Part shown: positions 18,344-26,534 of the stretch, in pieces
Position numbering within the stretch: the stretch's first letter is position 1
Layout of the letters: every line of letters starts with the position of its first letter
Made by a program: the position numbers and the translations under genes
Notes under the pieces: model-generated
The model's database searches: none
Told to the model about the DNA's origin: nothing
Seen by the model: only the letters and a program-made list of their open reading frames with translations
Source: Hyphomicrobium sp.
GTDB taxonomy: Bacteria; Pseudomonadota; Alphaproteobacteria; Rhizobiales; Hyphomicrobiaceae
DNA length: 64,000 nt
Assembly: GCF_019744875.1 (NCBI RefSeq)
Contig: NZ_JAIETU010000005.1
Span: 124,001 to 188,000 of the forward strand
Reading direction: 5' to 3'

Positions 18344-18367
18344 AGCCCCTGCCCGCTGCTGCCCTGC

Positions 18368-18398
18368 CGCGAAGCTTTGCCGCCTACGCGGCTTCGCG
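18368..18398. terminator. hairpin between convergent prs and COG0523 gene
   Basis: CGCGAAGC...GCTTCGCG, an 8-bp stem with a 15-base loop. It covers the stop codon of the minus-strand gene and starts 25 bp past the prs stop. A bidirectional terminator is plausible although no T run is present. Confidence 0.4.
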
Positions 18399-19643
18399 AC
18401 GCCACGGCGGAAACGGATCCGGCAGCTCGGACCACAAGACTGGGTCGGGCTTGGCGCCTTCGGGCACCGTCACCAGACAAGCATCCAGCTCGCGGCGTAT
18501 CGCAGCCTCGTCCATCTCGCGCGTGCCGATGAACACGATCTCCTGACGACGATCGCCCCACTGCTTGTGCCAGGCGCCCTTGATGCGTGACACCATGTGC
18601 TCGTCGTTGGGCCAGTTCTTCTTCGGCACCGCCGCCCACCAGTAGCCGATGGCCTCATGGCGCACCACGGCGCCCGCCTGCGCAAGCTCGCCCACCCATT
18701 GCGGGCGCGTCGCGAGCCAGAAGAAGCCTTTTGCGCGGATCACGCCCGGCCAGGACGTGTTGAAGAACGCATGCAGCTTGGCCGGCTCAAACGGCGCGCG
18801 TGCGCGGTAGACGAAGCTCGATATGCCGTATTCCTCGGTCTCGGGATGATGATCCTTGAAGCCGTTGAGCTCCTTGAACCACGTCGGATGGCGATGGGCG
18901 GTGTCGAAATCGAACAGGCCGGTATCGAGAATATCGGCTGCGTCCACGCGCGCGTTGGACGCCTGGATCACGCGGGCATCGGCGTTGAGGGCGCGGATGA
19001 TCGCCCACGCGGTGGCAATCTGCTCAGGCGTTGCGATGTCGATCTTGTTCAGCACGATGACGTCGGCAAACTCGATCTGCTCGACCAGAAGCTGCACCAG
19101 GGGCCGCTCGTCGTCCTCGGACGCGCGCTCGCCGCGGTCTTCGAGAAAATCCTGCGAGGCATAGTTCTGAAGGAGGTGGGCCGCATCGACCACCGTCACC
19201 ATCGTGTCCAGGCGAGCGACATCCGACAGGCTGAAGCCGTTCTCGTCGCGGAACTCGAAGGTGGTGGCGACGGGAAGCGGTTCGGCGATGCCGGTGGATT
19301 CGATCAGAAGGTAGTCGAAGCGGCGTTCTTCGGCGAGGCGGCGCACCTCGCTCAAGAGATCGTCGCGAAGCGTGCAGCAGATGCAGCCGTTCGACATCTC
19401 GACCAGCGTCTCGTCCGTGCGCGAGAGGTTGGCGCCGCCCTTTTCGACGAGCCCGGCGTCGATGTTCACCTCGCTCATGTCGTTGACGATGACCGCGACC
19501 TTGAGGCCGTCGCGATTGTTCAGGACGTAATTGAGCAGCGTCGTTTTACCGGCGCCGAGAAATCCCGAAAGTACCGTGACCGGCAGGCGATGATCCTGGC
19601 GGGCCGGGTTGCTCTTGATGTGCTCCGCAAGCTTGCTGTCCAT
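18384..19643 (-). CDS. COG0523 (CobW/ZigA-type) GTP-binding metallochaperone
   Basis: A 419-residue G3E GTPase. The P-loop is [17 protein letters not shown], the metal-binding CxCC motif is [14 protein letters not shown], the Walker B/G3 region is [15 protein letters not shown] and the base-recognition motif is VLNKIDIA. A His-rich stretch (HHPETEEY) precedes the C-terminal CobW_C domain. COG0523 proteins linked to zinc starvation deliver zinc to client enzymes. ATG 19643 has GGAG about nine bases upstream. It lies 119 bp downstream of a ZnuD-like receptor gene with a Zur-box-like promoter, so zinc rather than cobalt or iron is the likely metal. Confidence 0.9.
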   Translation of the reverse strand: MDSKLAEHIKSNPARQDHRLPVTVLSGFLGAGKTTLLNYVLNNRDGLKVAVIVNDMSEVNIDAGLVEKGGANLSRTDETLVEMSNGCICCTLRDDLLSEVRRLAEERRFDYLLIESTGIAEPLPVATTFEFRDENGFSLSDVARLDTMVTVVDAAHLLQNYASQDFLEDRGERASEDDERPLVQLLVEQIEFADVIVLNKIDIATPEQIATAWAIIRALNADARVIQASNARVDAADILDTGLFDFDTAHRHPTWFKELNGFKDHHPETEEYGISSFVYRARAPFEPAKLHAFFNTSWPGVIRAKGFFWLATRPQWVGELAQAGAVVRHEAIGYWWAAVPKKNWPNDEHMVSRIKGAWHKQWGDRRQEIVFIGTREMDEAAIRRELDACLVTVPEGAKPDPVLWSELPDPFPPWRREAA

Positions 19644-19762
19644 TGGGGGGGGCTCCTGGAGGTGTCTGGGGTCATTTGGGTTGCGCGAAAGGGCGCGCGT
19701 TCACGCATGGCCGTGCATGCGCGGTCCAGCCACGCACGGCCTCTGCTCGTGTGATGTGTCGC

Positions 19763-22048
19763 TCAGTTCAACTTGACGGAACCGAACAGGCGCACGCTAG
19801 CGCCGGGTCCGAGGACGTCTTCGCGCCGCTTGAACGAGGCGTGATTGAGCACCTCGTCATCGGCCAGGTTCTCGCCCTTGAGACCGATGGTGTAGACCGG
19901 GGCCGACACGCCGCCGTCCGCGCTCTGGTAGGTGTAGGTCACTTCGGCGGAGACAAGCGTGTAACCGGGCGTGGCAATCTCTTCCAAGCCGATCCGGTTC
20001 TGATCGAAGGCGTGCAGAACGCCGACCCGCGCGGACCAGTTGGCGTCGCGGTAGTAGAGACCACCGCCGAGCCGATGCGGAGGAATGCGCGGCACGTTCT
20101 CGCCGTTCTCGAACTCGGCATTGACGAAGTCGTACTGCCCGTCGATGCCCCAAACGCCGTTCCAGATCGGTGCGACGTCATACTGGCCCGCGACCTCCAT
20201 GCCGTAGAAGCGTGCGTCGCGCTGCTGGAAGTGAACGAGGTCGAAAGCTTCGTGCGCGTGGCCGCCTCCGCCGCCGCCTCCACCCGCAACCTCGCAGTGG
20301 AATTCGCCTCCGGCCTCGGGAGCGCCGTCGCATTCGCGGTCCGTGAGCTGGCGGTAGATGAAGCCGTTGTAGCGCGTGTAGTAGACCGAGGCGTCGAAGC
20401 GGAAAGCGCCCGTCGACCGCTTCAAGCCAGCTTCGAGCGTGGTTGCGCGTTCGACATCGAGGAACGGGTTGCCGACCTCGAACGTGCCGGTCGCCTCGTG
20501 CATGCCCTTTGAGAACAGCTCGGCCGCATCGGGTGCACGCTCGACGTATTGGCCGGTCAGGCGCCCGACGGTCTGGAAGGGAAGCGCCTGCAGCAGGCCA
20601 AGGCTGGCGCTGGTCGGCGTGAAGCTGCGTTCACCTGTAAAGGTGCTCGGCAGGAAGTGATCCGGATCGCCCGGGTCTTCCGTGAATGCGTCCCAGCCTT
20701 GCCCATCCACCGATGAATGCTCGATGCGGGCGGCGGCCTGGAGCTTCATCGTTGGGCTGAGGCTCAGCTCCTCGAACCAGAATGCGGCGACGCTGTCGGT
20801 CGAGACGGGCTCGAGCAGCGATTCCCCTTCGAAGCTCTGGCCGCGCGTATCACGGCTGCCCCATTGCGCGCCGAACGCACCCGTCAATTCGCCTACAACG
20901 GTGCCGACCGGAAGATGCTGCAGCTCGACGCGCGCTTCCTGCTCCTTGTTCGTAAACCGCGAGCCGATTTCGAATTCGTTTTCGACCCCCGGATCGTGGA
21001 TCGCGAGCTCGTCGTGCGCGTAGTTGGATGCGCCGAACCAGAACCGCACGGCTTCGAGGCCGTAGTCGCGAACGCGCCATTCGCCGCGGGCGAGCACCTT
21101 CTGCTGCTCCATATCGATGCGCGGCACGACGCCTTCGCGCGCCTCGTCGCCAGGAATGCCGTACAGGCTTTCGATATGGGCAAAGGCCACGCCGATGAAA
21201 CCGTCGGGGCCGACGCGCGACACGCCGAAGGAGCCGCCCTTGCTGTCGACGAACGAGTTCAGCTCACGGCCGCGCGGCGTGTCGTAGTCCTCGGCGTTGC
21301 GCGCGAACCCGTCCGCGTGCACGACGATGCCGTTGGGCGTGCCGGCCGTGACGGCAAATGAGCCATCCGCGCTGTCATCGACCGACGTCAGGCCGCCGCG
21401 CACCACGCCGCTCACGCCGCCTTTCGGCGCGAAAGTTGGAATGCGCTCGTTCTCTACAGCAACGACGCCGCCGATAGCCTGCGAGCCGTAGCGCAGCGTT
21501 GCCGGGCCGCGCACGACCTCGACCCTGTCGGCGGAGTTCGGATCGATCGGCACGGCGTGATCTTCCGAGATCGCCGCGACGTCGTGCGTGCCGATGCCGT
21601 CCTCCTGGGTGCGGACGCGGTAGCTGTCGAGACCGCGGATGATCGGCCGATTGGCACCGGGCGCGAACGACGTGGACGAGATGCCGGGCTCGTTTGCGAG
21701 CGCATCGGTGAGGGTCGGCCCGTTGGAGGCCGCGATCTCGCTGTCCGTCACGGTGGTGACCGCGACGAACGCGTGGTCGTCCAGAACCGTGCCGGGCGGA
21801 ACCGCGACCTGCTCGGCCGCCGGCGATGCTTGAGTTGCAGCTCCTGCCGACGCGTTCTTCTTCGGCCGGGATTTGGCCTTCACCACCGGGCTCGAGGTCG
21901 TCACTTCGACCGGCGGCAGCTCCTGGACCGAGGGCTGCTCCTGCGCACGGCTGCCCGGGGCTGCCAGAAGCACGCCCGAGGTCAGCGCCGCGGTCGCGCA
22001 AGCGATCCCCGCCGCGCGCGTCTTGCGCCCATGTACCTTGCTCCGCAT
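19763..22048 (-). CDS. znuD: TonB-dependent outer-membrane receptor, ZnuD-like (zinc)
   Basis: A 761-residue outer-membrane receptor. A signal peptide (residues 1 to about 35, ending SRAQ) is followed by a TonB-box-like PPVEVTT, a Lys/Ala-rich stretch, the plug domain (NRPIIRGLDSYRVRTQEDGI; VEVVRGPATLRYG) and a beta-barrel ending FGSVKLN. A surface loop near residue 590 has a Cys pair, eight consecutive Gly and HAHEAFDLVHF, resembling the His-rich zinc-capture loop of ZnuD. ATG 22048 has GAGGGG eight bases upstream; longer frames run through the promoter. A Zur-box-like palindrome lies 20 bp upstream and a COG0523 GTPase gene follows. Confidence 0.85.
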   Translation of the reverse strand: MRSKVHGRKTRAAGIACATAALTSGVLLAAPGSRAQEQPSVQELPPVEVTTSSPVVKAKSRPKKNASAGAATQASPAAEQVAVPPGTVLDDHAFVAVTTVTDSEIAASNGPTLTDALANEPGISSTSFAPGANRPIIRGLDSYRVRTQEDGIGTHDVAAISEDHAVPIDPNSADRVEVVRGPATLRYGSQAIGGVVAVENERIPTFAPKGGVSGVVRGGLTSVDDSADGSFAVTAGTPNGIVVHADGFARNAEDYDTPRGRELNSFVDSKGGSFGVSRVGPDGFIGVAFAHIESLYGIPGDEAREGVVPRIDMEQQKVLARGEWRVRDYGLEAVRFWFGASNYAHDELAIHDPGVENEFEIGSRFTNKEQEARVELQHLPVGTVVGELTGAFGAQWGSRDTRGQSFEGESLLEPVSTDSVAAFWFEELSLSPTMKLQAAARIEHSSVDGQGWDAFTEDPGDPDHFLPSTFTGERSFTPTSASLGLLQALPFQTVGRLTGQYVERAPDAAELFSKGMHEATGTFEVGNPFLDVERATTLEAGLKRSTGAFRFDASVYYTRYNGFIYRQLTDRECDGAPEAGGEFHCEVAGGGGGGGGHAHEAFDLVHFQQRDARFYGMEVAGQYDVAPIWNGVWGIDGQYDFVNAEFENGENVPRIPPHRLGGGLYYRDANWSARVGVLHAFDQNRIGLEEIATPGYTLVSAEVTYTYQSADGGVSAPVYTIGLKGENLADDEVLNHASFKRREDVLGPGASVRLFGSVKLN

Positions 22049-22067
22049 CCCAGTCCCCTCGCCGCTA

Positions 22068-22087
22068 ACGGATGTTATATTATCCGT
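22068..22087 (-). promoter_or_regulatory. Zur-box-like palindrome upstream of znuD
   Basis: ACGGATGTTATATTATCCGT: 6-bp perfect outer arms (ACGGAT/ATCCGT) with an AT-rich core. Its ATGTTATATTAT matches the first 12 bases of the gamma-proteobacterial Zur consensus ATGTTATANTATAACAT as I recall it. It is placed 20 bp upstream of the znuD start, where a bound repressor would block transcription. Confidence 0.65.
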
Positions 22088-22389
22088 ACTAGCAGCCGCA
22101 TTCGACGCTGGCAATACTGTTTTGGATTTTATCACAACCGGCGCTGATTCGGCGACACGGGCTGGACATGCGCTCTGATATTGCGCGCTGACAGGGGACT
22201 CTCGGGCCTTCATGAACGCCGGAAATTGGCGGCTCAAGCCGCGCATTCCAGGCGCTGTGCCGCCCATACGCAGAAGACATAAGGACTTGTTTATATCTTA
22301 TTGCGGCGTGCGGTCTGCGACGCTATACGAGGGCCGACTCTCGGGCCGGGCGCCATCGCTCCCGGCAAACGCGCGCACATGAGGCCCCA
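22088..22389. other. divergent intergenic region znuD / ahcY
   Basis: About 300 bp without a credible gene. It must hold both promoters. The ahcY side has AT-rich TTGTTTATATCTTATT (about 22288-22303) and GAGG six bases before the ahcY ATG. No SAH or SAM riboswitch consensus was recognised. Confidence 0.4.
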
Positions 22390-23787
22390 ATGACCGACTA
22401 CATCGTCAAAGACATTTCGCTCGCGGATTTCGGCCGCAAGGAGATCGATCTCGCGGAAACGGAAATGCCCGGCCTGATGGCCATCCGCGCCGAATACGGC
22501 CCCAGCCAGCCCCTCAAGGGCGCGCGCATCGCCGGCTCGCTGCACATGACCATTCAGACCGCCGTGCTGATCGAGACGCTCAAGGCGCTCGGCGCTGACG
22601 TCCGCTGGGTGTCGTGCAACATCTTCTCGACCCAGGACCACGCCGCAGCCGCCATCGCCAAGGCCGGCACGCCGGTGTTCGCGTTCAAGGGCGAGACGCT
22701 GGTCGAATACTGGGACTTCACCGCAAAGCTGTTCGACTGGCACGGCGGCGGCTTCCCGAACATGATCCTGGATGACGGCGGCGACGCCACCATGCTCATC
22801 CACCACGGCCTGACGGCCGAGCAGGGCGACACCGCCTTCCTCGACAAGCCGGGCTCCGAGGAAGAGGAGATCTTCTTCGCTCTCATCAAGCGCCTGCTCA
22901 AGGACAAGCCCAAGGGCTGGTTCGCCGAGGCGGCCAAGTCGATCCGCGGCGTATCGGAAGAAACCACCACGGGCGTGCACCGTCTCTACAAGCTCGCCGA
23001 GCAGGGCAAGCTCTTGTTCCCCGCCATCAACGTCAACGACAGCGTCACCAAGTCGAAGTTCGACAACCTCTACGGCTGCCGTGAATCACTGGTGGACGCC
23101 ATCCGCCGCGGCACCGACGTGATGCTCGCCGGCAAGGTGGCGTTCGTTGCGGGCTTCGGCGACGTCGGCAAGGGCTCGGCCGCCTCGCTGCGCCAGGCCG
23201 GCGCGCGCGTGATCGTCTCGGAAGTCGATCCGATCTGCGCACTGCAGGCCTCGATGGAAGGCTATGAAGTCGCGACCATCGAAGACGCCTTCAGCCGCGC
23301 CGACATCTACGTCACGGCGACCGGCAACAAGGACATCATCACCGTCGATCACATGCGCCAGATGAAGGACCGCGCCATCGTCTGCAACATCGGCCACTTC
23401 GACAACGAGATCCAGGTCGCGGGCCTCAAGAACTTCAAGTGGGCCAACATCAAACCGCAGGTGGACGAGATCGAGTTCCCGTCGGGCAACCGCATCATTC
23501 TGCTGTCGGAAGGCCGCCTCGTGAACCTCGGCAACGCGATGGGCCATCCGTCGTTCGTGATGAGCTCGTCGTTCTCCAACCAGACGCTGGCGCAGATCGA
23601 TCTGTGGGCGAACCCTGGTAAGTACGAGAAGAAGGTCTACACGCTGCCCAAGGTTCTCGACGAGAAGGTCGCGGCGCTGCACCTCGAGAAGCTCGGCGTG
23701 AAGCTCACCAAGCTGCGCCCCGACCAGGCTGACTACATCGGCGTGCCGGTCAACGGCCCGTTCAAGCCCGAGCACTACCGCTACTAA
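22390..23787 (+). CDS. ahcY: adenosylhomocysteinase
   Basis: A 465-residue NAD-dependent hydrolase that splits S-adenosylhomocysteine into homocysteine and adenosine, removing the product inhibitor of methyltransferases. Landmarks are [19 protein letters not shown], the catalytic-region [20 protein letters not shown], the NAD-binding [13 protein letters not shown], and the C-terminal [20 protein letters not shown] and KPEHYRY. The length, with the bacterial insertion around residues 150-190, fits alphaproteobacteria. It starts the conserved core block of this window and is followed by a GC-rich hairpin and divL. Confidence 0.97.
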   Translation: MTDYIVKDISLADFGRKEIDLAETEMPGLMAIRAEYGPSQPLKGARIAGSLHMTIQTAVLIETLKALGADVRWVSCNIFSTQDHAAAAIAKAGTPVFAFKGETLVEYWDFTAKLFDWHGGGFPNMILDDGGDATMLIHHGLTAEQGDTAFLDKPGSEEEEIFFALIKRLLKDKPKGWFAEAAKSIRGVSEETTTGVHRLYKLAEQGKLLFPAINVNDSVTKSKFDNLYGCRESLVDAIRRGTDVMLAGKVAFVAGFGDVGKGSAASLRQAGARVIVSEVDPICALQASMEGYEVATIEDAFSRADIYVTATGNKDIITVDHMRQMKDRAIVCNIGHFDNEIQVAGLKNFKWANIKPQVDEIEFPSGNRIILLSEGRLVNLGNAMGHPSFVMSSSFSNQTLAQIDLWANPGKYEKKVYTLPKVLDEKVAALHLEKLGVKLTKLRPDQADYIGVPVNGPFKPEHYRY

Positions 23788-23796
23788 GACGACTTT

Positions 23797-23843
23797 CCTC
23801 TCCCCGCTGATCGTGGCCGCGGGGCCGCGTCGGCGGGGAGAGG
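23797..23843. repeat. GC-rich palindrome downstream of ahcY
   Basis: CCTCTCCCCGC...GCGGGGAGAGG, an 11-bp perfect stem enclosing 25 bases that can form an inner GGCC-rich hairpin. It starts ten bases after the ahcY stop. It may end the ahcY transcript, but it has no T run and resembles dispersed intergenic palindromes; compare the element at 27078-27189. Confidence 0.5.
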
Positions 23844-24050
23844 CACCACTGTGCCCCGGCGGGACTGGCATCGGTCCCAGAAGCTCCCCATAATTCGACA
23901 GCGATTCGCACGGCCGACGCCACGTCCGGCTGCCAGTTCATGCGCGCGCGTTCGTGCCGTTATTCATTTCGACGACACCGCCGAATTCCGGGATCAAAGC
24001 CAATCAGAAGCCCCACACCAGAGCGGCAGAACACGCGAGTCGAGATCGCC

Positions 24051-26534
24051 ATGCTCGTGCTAGCGAGCCTCGCGTGCGTTGCCGTGCTGACCGCCACGCT
24101 GGCATCCGGCCGCAGGCTGATCGAATCCGGCGGCCTGCCGGGCGGAACGTGGCTGCTCGCCGCGCTCGTGGCCGCGGGCGGCGCCGGCACGATCTACCTC
24201 CTCTACCAGACCATCACCTCCATGCGCACGCAGGCGCGCCGCGCCCAGGACGAGGCGCGCGACCTGCGCCGTCAGCTCGCGGCCGCGGAAGCCCTGATCA
24301 AGTCCGAGCCGCAGGTGCTCATGCATTGGGAGCAGGGGCGCGGCTTTTCGGTCGTCACCAATACGCTCAACGGCGTGCCGGGACTGCCGGGCAACGCCAT
24401 CGAGCTCGTGCGCTTCAATTTCTGGCTCGATCAGAAGAGCACGGCGGCGCTCAAGTCCGCGCTCGACGGATTGCTGTCCGAGGGGCGAGCCTTCAACCTC
24501 ATCCTCAAGACGGCGGCCGGCGGGCACATCGAGGCGGACGGACGGGCGGCCGGCGCACGCGCAGTGCTGCGCTTCAAGGATGTCGCGGGCTACAAGCGCG
24601 ACCTTTCGGTCATTCTCGACCAGCACATGCGCCTGGCGCGCGACGTGCGATCCAGCCGGGCGCTGCTCAGCGCGCTGCCGCATCCGGCCTGGCTCAGCGA
24701 CGCATCCGACCGGCTGACGTGGGTCAACAGCGCCTACGTCAAGGCGGTCGACGCGGAAAGCGAAGCCGAGGTGATCGACGGCCAGATCGCGCTGTTGGAG
24801 TCGCGCCAGCGCAAGATCGTGGCGCGCGCGCTCAAGTCGGGCCAGACCTACAACGACCGCATTCCCCTCGTCATCGGCTCGGAGCGCAAGGTGCACGCCG
24901 TGACCGTGCTGCCGCTCGGAGACGCAACGGCGGGCGCGGCCATCGACGTTGCCGATCTCGAATCCGCCAAGGGCGAGCTCGATCGCCAGGTGGCGGCCTA
25001 CGACCGCACGCTCGATCGCGTGGCGACCGCGGTTGCGATCTTCAACTCCGAGCAGAAGCTCACGTTCTTCAATGCGGCGTATCTGAAGCTCTGGAAGCTC
25101 GATGCGGACTGGCTTGCGACCTCGCCCGGCGACGGGGCGGTGCTGGACCGTCTGCGTGAGCGTGGACGTCTGCCTGAAGTCGTGAACTATCGCGAGTGGA
25201 AGTCGCGCCTGCTCAGGGCCTACAAGGAAGAGAGCGAACACGAGGACTGGTGGCATCTGCCGGACGGGCGCGTCGTGCACGTGATGGCGGCGCAGCGGCC
25301 GGACGGCGGCGTGACCTACCTCTACAAGGACGAGACGGAACGCCTCGCGCTCGAGAGCGACTACAATGCCCTCATCGGCGTGCAGCGCGAGACGCTCGAC
25401 AGCCTCAAGGAAGGCGTCGCCGTGTTCGGTACCGACGGCCGCCTCAAGCTGCACAACTCGTCGTTCGCCGCGATCTGGAAGCTTTCGCCGAAGAAGCTGG
25501 ACGACGAGAGCCCGCACATCGAGGATTTCATCTCCATCACGCAGGCGCTGCACGGCGGCGAAAGCATGTGGATCGAAATCAAGAGCGCCGTGACCTCGTT
25601 CGAGGATCGCGAGGCGCTCGAAGGGCAGATGCTGCGGCCGGACCAGAGCGTGATCGACTACGCCGTCACGCCACTGCCCGACGGCGGCACGCTGCTGACG
25701 TTCGTCGACGTGACGGATTCCAAGCGCTACGAGCGCGCGCTGATCGAGCGCAACGAAGCCCTCATCACGGCGGACAAGCTCAAGAACCAGTTCATCAGCC
25801 ATATTTCCTATGAGCTGCGCACGCCGCTGACGAACATCATCGGCTTCAGCGAGCTGCTGGCGAACCCGATCTTCGGCGCATTGACGGGGCGCCAGCGGGA
25901 ATACCTGGAAGACATCTCGTTCTCGTCCAAGACGCTGCTCGCCATCATCGACGACATCTTGGATCTCGCGACCATCGACGCGGGCGGGCTCGAACTGACG
26001 TTGGAGCCGGTGAACGTGCGGGCCGTCATCGACCAGGCCATCGTGAGCGTGCGCGAACGGGCGGCGCATGCGCGCCTGACCCTCGACATCGCCATCGCCG
26101 ACGACGCGACGACGTTTCTCGCCGATGCGCAGCGGGTGCGGCAGGTGCTGCAAAACCTGCTTTCGAACGCCGTTGGCTTCTCGAAACCCGAGGGTGTCGT
26201 GCACCTCTCGTGCTGGCGGGAAGACGGCCAGATGGTGTTCATGGTCGAGGATCAGGGCGTCGGCATCCCGAAAGACCAGCAGCAGCGCATTTTCGAGCGC
26301 TTCGAAAGCCGCAGCCAGGGCTCCAAGCATCGCGGGGCGGGCCTCGGACTTTCCATTGTCAAGAGCCTCGTCGACCTCCACGGGGGCGACACCGTGCTCG
26401 ACAGCGAGCCTGGAAGAGGAACCAAGGTCACGGTACGCTTCCCCGAACGCGGCTTGGAAGAGAACGTGAATGTCCCCACCAGCACCGGATCCGACGCAAC
26501 ACACCCTGCCGCAGCACGATTGGCGCGTAACTGA
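24051..26534 (+). CDS. divL: DivL-type PAS-domain histidine kinase homologue (Tyr in H box)
   Basis: An 827-residue membrane-anchored protein with two N-terminal helices (1-18 and 33-53), a short coiled coil, several PAS-like domains (about 80-560) and a C-terminal kinase-like core. The dimerisation box reads FISHISYELRTPLTNIIGF, with Tyr587 where histidine kinases have His. This substitution is the hallmark of Caulobacter DivL, which modulates CckA and hence CtrA phosphorylation in the asymmetric cell cycle. The ATP-binding lobe keeps NLLSNAVGFS, EDQGVGIPK and GAGLGLSIVK. ATG 24051 begins the first membrane helix. The 3' end overlaps tsaE-amgK by 65 bp. Confidence 0.9.
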   Translation: MLVLASLACVAVLTATLASGRRLIESGGLPGGTWLLAALVAAGGAGTIYLLYQTITSMRTQARRAQDEARDLRRQLAAAEALIKSEPQVLMHWEQGRGFSVVTNTLNGVPGLPGNAIELVRFNFWLDQKSTAALKSALDGLLSEGRAFNLILKTAAGGHIEADGRAAGARAVLRFKDVAGYKRDLSVILDQHMRLARDVRSSRALLSALPHPAWLSDASDRLTWVNSAYVKAVDAESEAEVIDGQIALLESRQRKIVARALKSGQTYNDRIPLVIGSERKVHAVTVLPLGDATAGAAIDVADLESAKGELDRQVAAYDRTLDRVATAVAIFNSEQKLTFFNAAYLKLWKLDADWLATSPGDGAVLDRLRERGRLPEVVNYREWKSRLLRAYKEESEHEDWWHLPDGRVVHVMAAQRPDGGVTYLYKDETERLALESDYNALIGVQRETLDSLKEGVAVFGTDGRLKLHNSSFAAIWKLSPKKLDDESPHIEDFISITQALHGGESMWIEIKSAVTSFEDREALEGQMLRPDQSVIDYAVTPLPDGGTLLTFVDVTDSKRYERALIERNEALITADKLKNQFISHISYELRTPLTNIIGFSELLANPIFGALTGRQREYLEDISFSSKTLLAIIDDILDLATIDAGGLELTLEPVNVRAVIDQAIVSVRERAAHARLTLDIAIADDATTFLADAQRVRQVLQNLLSNAVGFSKPEGVVHLSCWREDGQMVFMVEDQGVGIPKDQQQRIFERFESRSQGSKHRGAGLGLSIVKSLVDLHGGDTVLDSEPGRGTKVTVRFPERGLEENVNVPTSTGSDATHPAAARLARN

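Noticed and set aside
22280-22389. Possible SAH or SAM riboswitch upstream of ahcY
   Set aside because: No SAH riboswitch core (GAGGAGCGCUGC-like) or SAM-II pattern could be found in the leader.
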